NCBI GenBank assembly: GCA_019456255.1 | Contig: VRUG01000008.1 | Location: 60,743-114,422, forward strand | Direction: 5' to 3' | DNA length: 53,680 nt | DNA from: Planctomycetota bacterium | GTDB lineage: Bacteria > Planctomycetota > Phycisphaerae > Sedimentisphaerales > Anaerobacaceae | Part shown: one piece after another, positions 34,963 through 42,814 of the stretch | How positions within the stretch are numbered: the stretch's first letter is position 1 | How the letters are laid out: each line of letters starts with the position of its first letter | Program-made: the position numbers and the translations under genes | The notes under the pieces: model-generated | What the model was told of the DNA's origin: nothing | Database searches by the model: none | The model's input: only the letters and a program-made list of their open reading frames with translations

Positions 34963-34991
34963 TTGCAAATCCCGTCCATTTGTATTATAAA
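34963..34991 (+). promoter_or_regulatory. Promoter of the rnf operon
   Basis: TTGCAA, a 17-base spacer and TATAAA. The -35 lies in the palindrome ATTTGCAAAT, so the same six bases can serve a divergent promoter for the M48 gene (17 bases to a weak TAGGGT). Confidence 0.5.
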
Positions 34992-35020
34992 GCCTCTTTA
35001 TTTATACGGTAGAAAAAACT

Positions 35021-35329
35021 ATGCCAGACGAGGATTTTTGCCAAAAATGTAAGCAAAATAAGGATTGCAAAACAATTTACGAGCAGATGGGCAAGCAAAA
35101 CACCCCGCCAGTCGCCATAAAAGTTGTTTTTGCCTTCCTCGTACCGATTTTGGTTTTTATAGGTTCGCTGGCACTTTTCCAGGCTCTTTTGGAAAATACC
35201 GTACAAGCTGAAAAGCTGAAAACCGCTATTATCTTTCTGGCGGCCTTAATGCTTACCTTTATTTACTTAATTGCTGCAAAGTTCGTTAACGAAAAAATAA
35301 AAAATAAATCCGGGACAATAAAAACATGA
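35021..35329 (+). CDS. Small Cys-rich two-helix membrane protein heading the rnf operon
   Basis: The 102-residue protein starts with FCQKCKQNKDC, a compact three-cysteine motif that could bind metal or a cluster, followed by two membrane helices (VVFAFLVPILVFIGSLALF and TAIIFLAALMLTFIYLIAA). The layout resembles RseC-like proteins sometimes encoded with Rnf. Its stop overlaps the rnfC start (ATGA). It is probably an Rnf accessory factor; identity with RseC is uncertain. Confidence 0.7.
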   Translation: MPDEDFCQKCKQNKDCKTIYEQMGKQNTPPVAIKVVFAFLVPILVFIGSLALFQALLENTVQAEKLKTAIIFLAALMLTFIYLIAAKFVNEKIKNKSGTIKT

Positions 35330-36705
35330 CCGCTAACGCAAAAGGACAATTCACTTTCCCAGGAGGCGTGCATCCGCCAGATAGCAAAACACTGACCGAA
35401 GATTCACCTATCCAAATCGCACCCGTTCCAAAGCAGGTCGCAATCATGCTAAGCCAGCACATCGGAGCACCATGCTCGCCGACCGTACAAAAGGGCGACG
35501 AAGTGCAAGCCGGACAAGTCGTTGGAAATGCTGACGCCTTCGTCTGCGCACCGGTACATTCTCCCGTTAACGGAAAAGTAAAAGAAATCGCACTACGCTC
35601 ACATGTCGTTTTGGGCAGGGTCCAAGCCGTCATCATCGACGTCGACCTCGAAAACAATCCACCAAAAAAAATTAACCCCGAAAAATACACTAACGGATTC
35701 GACTTCGACGCAATCTCACCACTGCAAATCAGAGACACCGTCAGAAATGCCGGACTCGTCGGCATGGGCGGTGCTGGATTCCCAACAAGAGTAAAACTCG
35801 AACCAAACGAACAGTCTCCAAAAAAAATCATGATAGTAAACGCCTGTGAATGTGAACCATATATCACCTGCGACTATCGAATGATGCTCGAAAACCCAGA
35901 ACAAATAATCGCAGGCGTTAAACTCGCGAAAAAAGCATCCGAAAGTCCAAGGGTCATCATCGCCATCGAGGACAATAAACCAAAAGCTATTCAAATGATG
36001 GCAAGAAAACTGCGAGAACTCCACGGAACAGAAAATATCGAAATCGCTGCCGTAAAAACTAAATACCCACAGGGCGGCGAACGACAACTAATTACATCCG
36101 TACTAAACCAATACGTACCTACTGGCGGCATACCACCAATGATTGGCATACTCGTACTAAACACCGCAACCACCGCCGCAATCGCCGAAGCCGTCATCGC
36201 CGATTGGCCCCTGACCCACCGCGTCGTCACCATCTCAGGCGAAGGCGTTAGCAACCCCGGCAATTACTATTGCTCAATCGGAACCTCGATTGCAGAGGTC
36301 CTCGAATTTGCAGGCGGTACAAACTCCGAAGCCGTAAGAATTATCTCAGGCGGACCTATGATGGGAATCGCCATCGCAGACCTCGATACACCAATCACAA
36401 AAACCTCCGGCGCAATAACCGTCCTGACAAAACAGCAGATCGGAAAAGCAAAATTCGCAAACCAGCAAACCCCATGCATACGTTGTGGAAGATGCCTCGA
36501 AATCTGCCCCGAACAACTAAACCCGACTAAAATCGCACATGCCGTTAAGCATGAACTTTTAGATACCGCGCAAACTTATTTCATGACCGCCTGCATCGAG
36601 TGCGGCTGTTGCAGCTACGTCTGCCCCGCAAACATCGAACTCACGGGATATATCAAAACAGGAAAAATTCTACTCGCAAGACAAAAGAAAAAAATGCCCC
36701 AATAA
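35326..36705 (+). CDS. rnfC: Rnf electron transport complex subunit C
   Basis: RnfC carries the NADH/FMN site and two [4Fe-4S] clusters on the cytoplasmic face of Rnf, the membrane complex linking ferredoxin and NAD with ion transport. Seen here: an N-terminal barrel (KGDEVQAGQVVGNADAF), the nucleotide-site glycine loop NAGLVGMGGAGFPTRVK, NACECEPYITCDYRMM, YPQGGERQLI, and two cluster motifs (C384/C387/C390/C394 and C423/C426/C429/C433). The 459-residue length is normal, without the long C-terminal extension of E. coli RsxC. Confidence 0.96.
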   Translation: MTANAKGQFTFPGGVHPPDSKTLTEDSPIQIAPVPKQVAIMLSQHIGAPCSPTVQKGDEVQAGQVVGNADAFVCAPVHSPVNGKVKEIALRSHVVLGRVQAVIIDVDLENNPPKKINPEKYTNGFDFDAISPLQIRDTVRNAGLVGMGGAGFPTRVKLEPNEQSPKKIMIVNACECEPYITCDYRMMLENPEQIIAGVKLAKKASESPRVIIAIEDNKPKAIQMMARKLRELHGTENIEIAAVKTKYPQGGERQLITSVLNQYVPTGGIPPMIGILVLNTATTAAIAEAVIADWPLTHRVVTISGEGVSNPGNYYCSIGTSIAEVLEFAGGTNSEAVRIISGGPMMGIAIADLDTPITKTSGAITVLTKQQIGKAKFANQQTPCIRCGRCLEICPEQLNPTKIAHAVKHELLDTAQTYFMTACIECGCCSYVCPANIELTGYIKTGKILLARQKKKMPQ

Positions 36706-36732
36706 AAATGTAGCTTTTATAGGAATAAATAT

Positions 36733-37752
36733 ATGCTCGAAAATATAGCTGTCTCATCTTCGCCCCACATCAGCAAACCGCTGTCGACAAGAACGGTAAT
36801 GCTCGATGTCATCATAGCACTCGTCCCCGCTATGATTGCCGCCGTAATCTTTTTCAGACTTTACGCCGTAACAATTCTACTGACCTGTATCGTCACCGCC
36901 GTAATCACCGAATTGATTTGCAACCACATCAGAAAAAAACCTAACTCTCTCGGCGACCTAAGCGCTATCCTGACCGCGATACTGCTCGCGCTGTCACTGC
37001 CTCCGGCAATCCCCCTCTGGGCCGTTATAATCGGTACAGCTTTCGCAATCGCAATCGGAAAAATGGTTTTCGGTGGACTTGGTGCAAACGTCTTCAACCC
37101 CGCCATGGTCGGTAGGGCTTTCCTAACCGCCTCTTTCGGGATGCTAATGACCACCTGGACCGTCCCGGCAACGATTAACCCCGAAATGCCAACAATCACA
37201 GAATCCGTAAAATCCACTGACATCAGAACGCAGGCCACCCCGCTGGCAAAAAGCAAAGAGGCACTCAAAGGAAAAATAAATGCAAGCGTCGCAAACAACC
37301 TCATAAAAGACGCCTTCACCGGCCAAATTGGTGGATGTCTCGGCGAAACCTCAACCATCGCTCTGCTCATCGGAGCCGCCTATCTATTAATAAGAAAAAC
37401 TATAACGATACACATACCATTAGCCGTTCTTATTTCCGCCTTCATCTTCGCCGGTGTTGCATACCTCATAAACCCCGACGCATACATCTCGCCGCTGACA
37501 CATCTAACCACAGGCGGTATGCTCCTTTGCGCATTCTTCATCGCAACCGACCCCGTCACCGCACCGCTCACTACAAAAGGCATGTGGATTTTCGGTATAG
37601 GAGTCGGAGCGATTGTTATGCTGATAAGGATCATCGGCGAATACCCCGAAGGTATCATGTACGCCATACTCCTAATGAACGCCGTCACACCACTAATAGA
37701 CCGGCTCTGCCGAGTAATACCTGTTGGAGGAATCCCAAATGCTAAAAGTTAA
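36733..37752 (+). CDS. rnfD: Rnf electron transport complex subunit D
   Basis: This integral membrane subunit covalently binds FMN. It has many helices, with typical RnfD signatures: SSSPHISKPLSTRTVMLDV, GLGANVFNPAMVGRAF, and GGMLLCAFFIATDPVTAPLT. The flavinylation segment reads DIRTQATPL (D163, T166, T169) where most relatives have D-x-x-S/T-G-A-T, so Gln replaces the Gly while the acceptor Thr is kept. The transferase ApbE is encoded downstream. It ends inside the start of rnfG. Confidence 0.95.
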   Translation: MLENIAVSSSPHISKPLSTRTVMLDVIIALVPAMIAAVIFFRLYAVTILLTCIVTAVITELICNHIRKKPNSLGDLSAILTAILLALSLPPAIPLWAVIIGTAFAIAIGKMVFGGLGANVFNPAMVGRAFLTASFGMLMTTWTVPATINPEMPTITESVKSTDIRTQATPLAKSKEALKGKINASVANNLIKDAFTGQIGGCLGETSTIALLIGAAYLLIRKTITIHIPLAVLISAFIFAGVAYLINPDAYISPLTHLTTGGMLLCAFFIATDPVTAPLTTKGMWIFGIGVGAIVMLIRIIGEYPEGIMYAILLMNAVTPLIDRLCRVIPVGGIPNAKS

Positions 37753-38347
37753 ACACTTCATTGAACAAAGCTGGCTGCTCATCGTCGCCTCCTTCATCTT
37801 CGGGCTCCTCGTCGCAGTGACATACGCCTCGTGGAAACCAAGGATCGACCAGAACGAAAAAGACAAACTAAACAACCTCATGAGATTCATGATAACTGAC
37901 GCCAATAGCTTCGAGATTGCCGTCCGCGATGCCGAAATAAACACCGGAAAAGGAAAAATCCTAAAAACAAATATCTACAAAGCGCTATACACCGACGGAC
38001 GAACCTTAGGGTACGCCTTCGTTGCGGTAGGTTCCGGTTTCGCCGACAAAATCAAACTCGTCATTGCCACCGACATCCACTGCGAAAAAGTTTTCGGATT
38101 CAAGGTCCTCGCAAGCAACGAAACGCCGGGATTCGGTAGCAAAATTACCGAAGACTTCTACACCAACCAGTTCAAAGGAGCTCCGGCAACAGAACTTATA
38201 GTCTCTAAAACCGGTGACCCGGAAATAATCGATGACAAAATCATTACTATTAGCGGAGCGACCGTAAGCTCTGAAGCCGTCGTAAAAATCTTCAATACCT
38301 TTATCGCACAAATAAAACAAAAATTAGAGGAACAAGGACTAATCTAA
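37739..38347 (+). CDS. rnfG: Rnf electron transport complex subunit G
   Basis: The ATG at 37739 is preceded by GGAGGA, which fixes it against an in-frame TTG at 37724; the gene overlaps rnfD by 14 bases. The 202-residue subunit has one N-terminal membrane helix (LLIVASFIFGLLVAVTYA) and a periplasmic domain. GSGFADKIKLVIA, SNETPGFGSKI and the FMN-attachment motif SGATVSS (T175) are visible. ApbE is expected to load FMN on T175. Confidence 0.95.
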   Translation: MLKVKHFIEQSWLLIVASFIFGLLVAVTYASWKPRIDQNEKDKLNNLMRFMITDANSFEIAVRDAEINTGKGKILKTNIYKALYTDGRTLGYAFVAVGSGFADKIKLVIATDIHCEKVFGFKVLASNETPGFGSKITEDFYTNQFKGAPATELIVSKTGDPEIIDDKIITISGATVSSEAVVKIFNTFIAQIKQKLEEQGLI

Positions 38348-38348
38348 T

Positions 38349-38996
38349 ATGGCTCAAAAACCAACTATATCTCGTACATTCATAATGGGACTTTGGGAAG
38401 AAAATCCCGTCTTCCGGCTACTGCTCGGAATGTGCCCGACACTGGCGGTCACCGCCGCGGTTAAACCGGCATTAACTATGGGACTCTGCGTCATCTTCGT
38501 AATGATTTGCAGCAACATCGTCGTTAGCCTGATGAGAAACTTACTAAAGCCGCACCTGAGAATCCTCATGTTCACACTCACGATAGCGACATTCGTCACC
38601 ATAGCCGACCTGTTCCTAAAGGCTTTCGTCCCGGTAATGAGCGAAACACTCGGCCCATACGTACCACTCATCATCGTAAACTGCATCATCATCTGCCGAG
38701 CAGAAGCCTGTGCGAGCAAGAACGGACTTGTTATCTCAGTAGTCGATGCAATAGGTATGGGCGTAGGATTCACCGCCACCATTTGCGTACTCGCAGCCAT
38801 TAGAGAAATACTCTCTACTGGAAATATTTTCGATATACCTGTTATGTTTAAATCTTTCGTCCCATGGGCAGCCATGGCAATGCCAGTCGGAGCTTTCATT
38901 ACACTCGGACTTATGCTCGGACTCGTTAATATTATTACTAAAGAAAAAGAAAAAAATAAAAATTCTCATTCTTGCAGCGTGGAAGGCTCGGAATGA
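38349..38996 (+). CDS. rnfE: Rnf electron transport complex subunit E
   Basis: A 215-residue membrane protein of the RnfA/RnfE (NqrD/NqrE) family: GLWEENPVFRLLLGMCPTLA, VPLIIVNCIIICRAEACASK, and DAIGMGVGFTATICVLAAIR. The paired half-membrane helices carry the conserved cysteines that bind a cluster between RnfA and RnfE. It follows rnfG by one base. A repeat island begins right after its stop. Confidence 0.95.
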   Translation: MAQKPTISRTFIMGLWEENPVFRLLLGMCPTLAVTAAVKPALTMGLCVIFVMICSNIVVSLMRNLLKPHLRILMFTLTIATFVTIADLFLKAFVPVMSETLGPYVPLIIVNCIIICRAEACASKNGLVISVVDAIGMGVGFTATICVLAAIREILSTGNIFDIPVMFKSFVPWAAMAMPVGAFITLGLMLGLVNIITKEKEKNKNSHSCSVEGSE

Positions 38997-39300
38997 AAAG
39001 TGGGAATCTATTTTGTTTAGCTCCGACACTCCATGGGACGCATAACTGTGCTGTGGTCGAAGGCATCAGAGCCCTAAGCGATAGCGCAGGGGTTTGTCAT
39101 TCCCGCGACACGAAGGGTACAGAATGAAAAATAGGAATCTATTTTGTTTAGGGGTTTGTTGTTCCCGCCCCTTTGTCATTGCGAGCGAAGCGCGGCAATC
39201 TTACCGTTTAGCCCCCAAGTTTACCTTGGGGGTTGATGTTACGCCGCATCGGTTGTCATCCCTGCCAAAGCAGGGATCTAAAAATTTTGATTTTTAAATT
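38997..39300. repeat. Repeat island splitting the rnf operon
   Basis: The 330 bases between rnfE and rnfA are a patchwork of modules found elsewhere in the window: GTCATTCCCGCGACACG (39098; also 21187), AGAGCCCTAAGCGATAGCG (39067), TCATTGCGAGCGAAGCGCG (39177; also 45780), the hairpin CCCCCAAG-TTTAC-CTTGGGGG (39212; also 53576) and ATCCCTGC-CAAA-GCAGGGAT (39258). GGAATCTATTTTGTTTAG occurs twice (39003 and 39133). No gene is seen. Confidence 0.85.
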
Positions 39301-39326
39301 TTAATATTTAATTTTGGACTTAAATC

Positions 39327-39917
39327 ATGGATACATTCAATACGTTGCTTTTGGGTTTTATTTCTATCGTACTGATAAATAACCTGGTCTTTACAAAGTT
39401 CCTCGGAATCTGCCCATACCTCGGCGTCTCAGGACGTATCGACATGGCTTTCGGAATGGGAATGGCCGTAACTTTCGTCGTCACGCTAAGCGGAACACTC
39501 ACTTGGCTCATAGACTACTTCCTCCTGCAGGACTCGCCACTCGAAGTCACCCGCTACGTCTGCTTCATTCTCGTCATAGCCGGTACCGTACAACTCGTCG
39601 AAATGTACGTCAGAAAATTCTTCCCACCACTCTACGAAAGTTTCGGAATCTTCCTGCCCCTAATCACTACTAACTGTGCAATACTCGGACTATGCCTCTT
39701 CATAAACCTCTGGGAAATCGACAATTTCCTCGAAGCCGTCGTACTTAGCTTCGGTGCGGGCATCGGTTTCACTATGGCTATCTGCATCATGGCAGGCATC
39801 AGAGAAAACCTCAAACTCGCCGATGTACCAGACTGCCTAAAAGGTGCACCGATTACACTAATTACCGCTGGCCTACTAACTCTCGCCTTCATGGGATTCG
39901 CCGGTATGATTAAATAA
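39327..39917 (+). CDS. rnfA: Rnf electron transport complex subunit A
   Basis: A 196-residue membrane protein homologous to RnfE. Landmarks: LINNLVFTKFLGICPYLGVS, FLPLITTNCAILGLCLF, SFGAGIGFTMAICIMAGIRE, and a final ITAGLLTLAFMGFAG. Conserved cysteines in FLGICP and TTNCAI contribute the intramembrane cluster. It lies downstream of the repeat island but keeps the rnf order. Confidence 0.96.
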   Translation: MDTFNTLLLGFISIVLINNLVFTKFLGICPYLGVSGRIDMAFGMGMAVTFVVTLSGTLTWLIDYFLLQDSPLEVTRYVCFILVIAGTVQLVEMYVRKFFPPLYESFGIFLPLITTNCAILGLCLFINLWEIDNFLEAVVLSFGAGIGFTMAICIMAGIRENLKLADVPDCLKGAPITLITAGLLTLAFMGFAGMIK

Positions 39918-39951
39918 TGACCTTCATTAAAATAATAAACAGGAAAAAAAT

Positions 39952-40833
39952 ATGACAGTAGCTGACATCATACAATTATGGAATAGCGCCTGGCCAGCAG
40001 GAGTCACTATGCTCACTCTCGGCTCAGCTTTCGCAATCGTACTTCTAATCGCAAGCGAAAAACTAAAAGTCGAAATCGACCCGAAGATTGAACAAATACA
40101 CGAAGCACTCCCGCAAATCGATTGTGGTGCGTGCGGTTTCGCCGGGTGCGGCTCATACGCAAAAGCCGTCGCCGCAGATCCCGAACTCATCGGAAAATGC
40201 GCACCAGGCGGAGCAGAAACATCAGATAAAATTGCCGAAATCCTAAGCCTCCAGGCATCAGCAGGGGGACACCCCCAAAAACCTATCATCCACTGCCGCG
40301 CACACACCGCCGACAGAACATACTACGCCCGGTACGGCGGAATAGAAACTTGCACCGCTGCAAACGCCTTAGCCAACGTACAAGCCTGCAAATTCGGATG
40401 CCTCGGTTACGGAGACTGCGTAGATGCCTGCAAATTCGACGCACTCCACAACATTGATGGCCTCGCTACTGTAGACTACGAAAAATGTACAGGATGCACC
40501 GCATGCGCAAAAGCCTGCCCAAGAAACCTAATCGAAATGGTACCGTTCTCACACGAAAACATGATGACAGTCGCATGCTCAAGCAAAGAAAATGGAAAAA
40601 CCACCCGTCAGATGTGCAAAGTCGGTTGCATCGCGTGCAGCCTATGCACTAAAAAATCCGAACTCTTTACCATGGCAGACAACATTGCCAAAATGGACTA
40701 CGAAAAATTCCAGCCGTCCGACCAAACCGAAGAGGCATACACAAAATGCCCCACCTGCGTCATTGTATATCGTGGAAAATCCGCACCAGCTCCAAGACAA
40801 AAAGAAAAAAAACCAGCACCAGCTAAAGCGTAA
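39952..40833 (+). CDS. rnfB: Rnf electron transport complex subunit B
   Basis: RnfB takes electrons from ferredoxin. The 293-residue protein has one N-terminal helix, the [4Fe-4S] motif DCGACGFAGCGSY with a later Cys in GKCAPGG, and then a ferredoxin domain (CKFGCLGYGDCVDACKFD and CTGCTACAKACP). A further cysteine set (CKVGCIACSLCTKK) follows. The tail is rich in Lys/Ala/Pro (APAPRQKEKKPAPAKA). GGAAA precedes the ATG. This closes the operon. Confidence 0.96.
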   Translation: MTVADIIQLWNSAWPAGVTMLTLGSAFAIVLLIASEKLKVEIDPKIEQIHEALPQIDCGACGFAGCGSYAKAVAADPELIGKCAPGGAETSDKIAEILSLQASAGGHPQKPIIHCRAHTADRTYYARYGGIETCTAANALANVQACKFGCLGYGDCVDACKFDALHNIDGLATVDYEKCTGCTACAKACPRNLIEMVPFSHENMMTVACSSKENGKTTRQMCKVGCIACSLCTKKSELFTMADNIAKMDYEKFQPSDQTEEAYTKCPTCVIVYRGKSAPAPRQKEKKPAPAKA

Positions 40834-40853
40834 ATAGCCGCGAATAAAAAAAA

Positions 40854-41085
40854 TTACTTCTTACCTTTCAAATTCTTCTCAAAGAATTTAAGAACCATCC
40901 CATATATCTCATTCTCCACCAAAACCATGCCCGCCGCCCTTGACTACTTCCAGATGACTCGACACATTCGATCTGCCACTCGAGGACCAATCATTCATCT
41001 GGCTATATTGGAACTACGACAAAAACGCTTTCCAACCGCTCAATATCCCCCAAATCGGACAATCAACAACACTACCAGCACCGTT
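40854..41085 (-). pseudogene. Frameshifted C-terminus of an alpha/beta hydrolase
   Basis: In the 580-base gap after rnfB, the minus strand reads (upstream to downstream) WGILSGWKAFLS, an in-frame stop (41014-41016), FQYSQMNDWSSSGR, then HLEVVKGGGHGFGGE. After a frameshift it continues NEIYGMVLKFFEKNLKGKK to a stop at 40854. GGGHGFGG followed by a helix ending FFEKNLK is the usual end of esterase/peptidase-type alpha/beta hydrolases, where the His is catalytic. A stop, a frameshift and no start codon mark a dead remnant. Confidence 0.5.
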
Positions 41086-41159
41086 CTAATACCCACTATT
41101 TTTTTATTGACACATCATATCTATTGGCTCCCGACGTCTTTTTCGGGTACTTTGCCATT

Positions 41160-41241
41160 TGGTGCCCGCCTGTCCCCACTTGTCCCCATGCTTAGATTCA
41201 TTTATGAATCTATGGGGATGTTAAGATTTGTTCCATAAATT
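41160..41241. repeat. Dispersed CTTGTCCCC repeat (copy 1)
   Basis: TGTCCCCACTTGTCCCCATG, then AGATTCATTTATGAATCT (a palindrome), GGGGATGTTAAGATTTG and CCATAAAT. The same block recurs near 42663, 45930 and 53297, always in intergenic DNA. Confidence 0.85.
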
Positions 41242-41303
41242 TATGCCCGATGTCGTCTCGGCAATACTAACAATAAATCACTAGCCACTATTTATATTTT
41301 TAC

Positions 41304-41332
41304 TTGACAAAACACGACACCTATAGTAGAAT
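41304..41332 (+). promoter_or_regulatory. Sigma70-type promoter of the dockerin-like gene
   Basis: TTGACA, a 17-base spacer and TAGAAT, about 80 bases before the ATG. The leader contains a 12-bp palindrome AGCTATATAGCT (41388) also present at 15733. Confidence 0.7.
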
Positions 41333-41413
41333 TTATCCATCATCTATGCGGTGACAAACGGAGGAATTTTTATCAATACTACTCAATAGCTATATAGCTT
41401 GTAGGAGGTAAAA

Positions 41414-42586
41414 ATGCGAAAATCAATTATCTTAATCACACTTCTCGCTGTTGTATCAACTGCTAACGCCGCTGCCACAAACCTACTGGTAAATCCAGGA
41501 TTTGAAACCGGAGACTTTACAGGATGGACTACATGGAACTGGGGAGGAGCGCCGATCCCGTACATAACCAGTACAGACGTCTACGATGGAAATTATGCTG
41601 CTGCATGCCCGCGAAATGCAAGCGGAGGCTCAGGTATTTACCAGTGGATTGATGTAAACGATGCAAATACCGGTGAAATTGTTGCGTTTGAAGGTTATGC
41701 AAAAACAAGTGGAAGTAATATAGATTGTACATTCATAATTGCTTATTTTGATACCGTAGATGGTACTGAATTTGGAAGAAACGAACGTCATATAGGATCC
41801 CAGACTGATTGGACATTTGGACAAGCTATCGGGGTGATTCCTCCAGGAGTAGGCGCCATCAAAGTAGAAGCCGGTGCCGGTGGAAGTGCTGAGACGGGAA
41901 CCGCATATTTCGACGCCTTTAAGACAACGATAACTCTAATACCACCAATAATTAACCCTGATGACCCGAATGTCTGGGTACACTTCTACCAGTTCTCTTC
42001 TACCGACTCAAACGATACCAACTTTGTTTCTACCGGCGGTGGATTTAGCGGCACCGGAAAAGGAAATTACAACTTCGACGGAAAAATTCAATTAATTATT
42101 GATTACGATTCAAACACCGCCGCATTCGGATTTTGTGATGTCACTCTAACTGAAACAGTAAACCGGGTTCCCTATGGCAGCGGAACCCTTTTACCAACAC
42201 AAAGCCTCGCCGAACTTTTTGAATTTGATATGCTCGCAGGCTCCATCGTAAGTGACACCCACCTTAGATTTGAATTATTAAGAAATAACGGCACGTTCCC
42301 ATGTGCGGATATTGTCTTAGACGTAAACCTGCTGCCAGACTCAATCGAGATAACTGGAGGCTTCTGCGAAGCAATGTTTGATGGCTTCCACTATAACCTG
42401 TCAAATGCTTCCGCACGAATCAGTGCCGACATTGCGCCTCCAGCCGGAGTAAGCCTTACAGACTTCGCCTTATTCGCACAGCAATGGCCAAATACTAATT
42501 GCGGCTCATGCGACGGTGCTGATTTCACTAGAGACGGTGACGTCGACCTCGACGACCTCGAAATCTTCACCAACCTTTGGCCTTAA
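41414..42586 (+). CDS. Secreted protein with CBM-like N-terminus and dockerin-like C-terminus
   Basis: The 390-residue protein has a signal peptide (SIILITLLAVVSTANAAA), then NLLVNPGFETGDFTGWTTW, the opening of a carbohydrate-binding-type jellyroll (CBM4/9- or DUF642-like). Next is a middle beta-rich part (WVHFYQFSSTDSNDTN). At the end are two EF-hand-like calcium loops (DFTRDGDVDLDDLEIF) preceded by FALFAQQWPNTNC, as in the dockerin-type tails of many secreted planctomycete proteins. Export and cell-surface or extracellular location are likely; no catalytic domain is seen. GTAGGAGG precedes the ATG. Confidence 0.82.
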   Translation: MRKSIILITLLAVVSTANAAATNLLVNPGFETGDFTGWTTWNWGGAPIPYITSTDVYDGNYAAACPRNASGGSGIYQWIDVNDANTGEIVAFEGYAKTSGSNIDCTFIIAYFDTVDGTEFGRNERHIGSQTDWTFGQAIGVIPPGVGAIKVEAGAGGSAETGTAYFDAFKTTITLIPPIINPDDPNVWVHFYQFSSTDSNDTNFVSTGGGFSGTGKGNYNFDGKIQLIIDYDSNTAAFGFCDVTLTETVNRVPYGSGTLLPTQSLAELFEFDMLAGSIVSDTHLRFELLRNNGTFPCADIVLDVNLLPDSIEITGGFCEAMFDGFHYNLSNASARISADIAPPAGVSLTDFALFAQQWPNTNCGSCDGADFTRDGDVDLDDLEIFTNLWP

Positions 42587-42639
42587 GAATTGCGGTATCT
42601 AATTTTTATGTAGAGGGTCATATTCTTCCAGTTTGTCAT

Positions 42640-42790
42640 TCTGAACGTAAGTGAAGAGTCTCGCTTGTCCCCACTTGTCCCCATGCTTAGATTCATTTAT
42701 GAATCTATGGGGATGTTAAGATTTGCTCCATAAATCTATGGGGAACCCTAATCTATACCAGAACCCTTAATCTTGCTGTGTTCCCGCCGT
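42640..42790. repeat. Dispersed CTTGTCCCC repeat (copy 2) with AGAACCCTTAATCTT tail
   Basis: After a TCATTCTGAACGTAAGTGAAG module the block CTTGTCCCCACTTGTCCCC follows, then the palindrome AGATTCATTTATGAATCT and CCAGAACCCTTAATCTTG. It is nearly the same as copy 1 plus the tail seen in copies 3 and 4. Confidence 0.85.
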
Positions 42791-42814
42791 TGTTTTGAAT
42801 TTGGCTTTTAGGAT

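Noticed and set aside
40927..41238. 103-codon + strand frame after rnfB
   Set aside because: It overlaps the hydrolase remnant (opposite strand) and the CTTGTCCCC repeat; no protein-like pattern.
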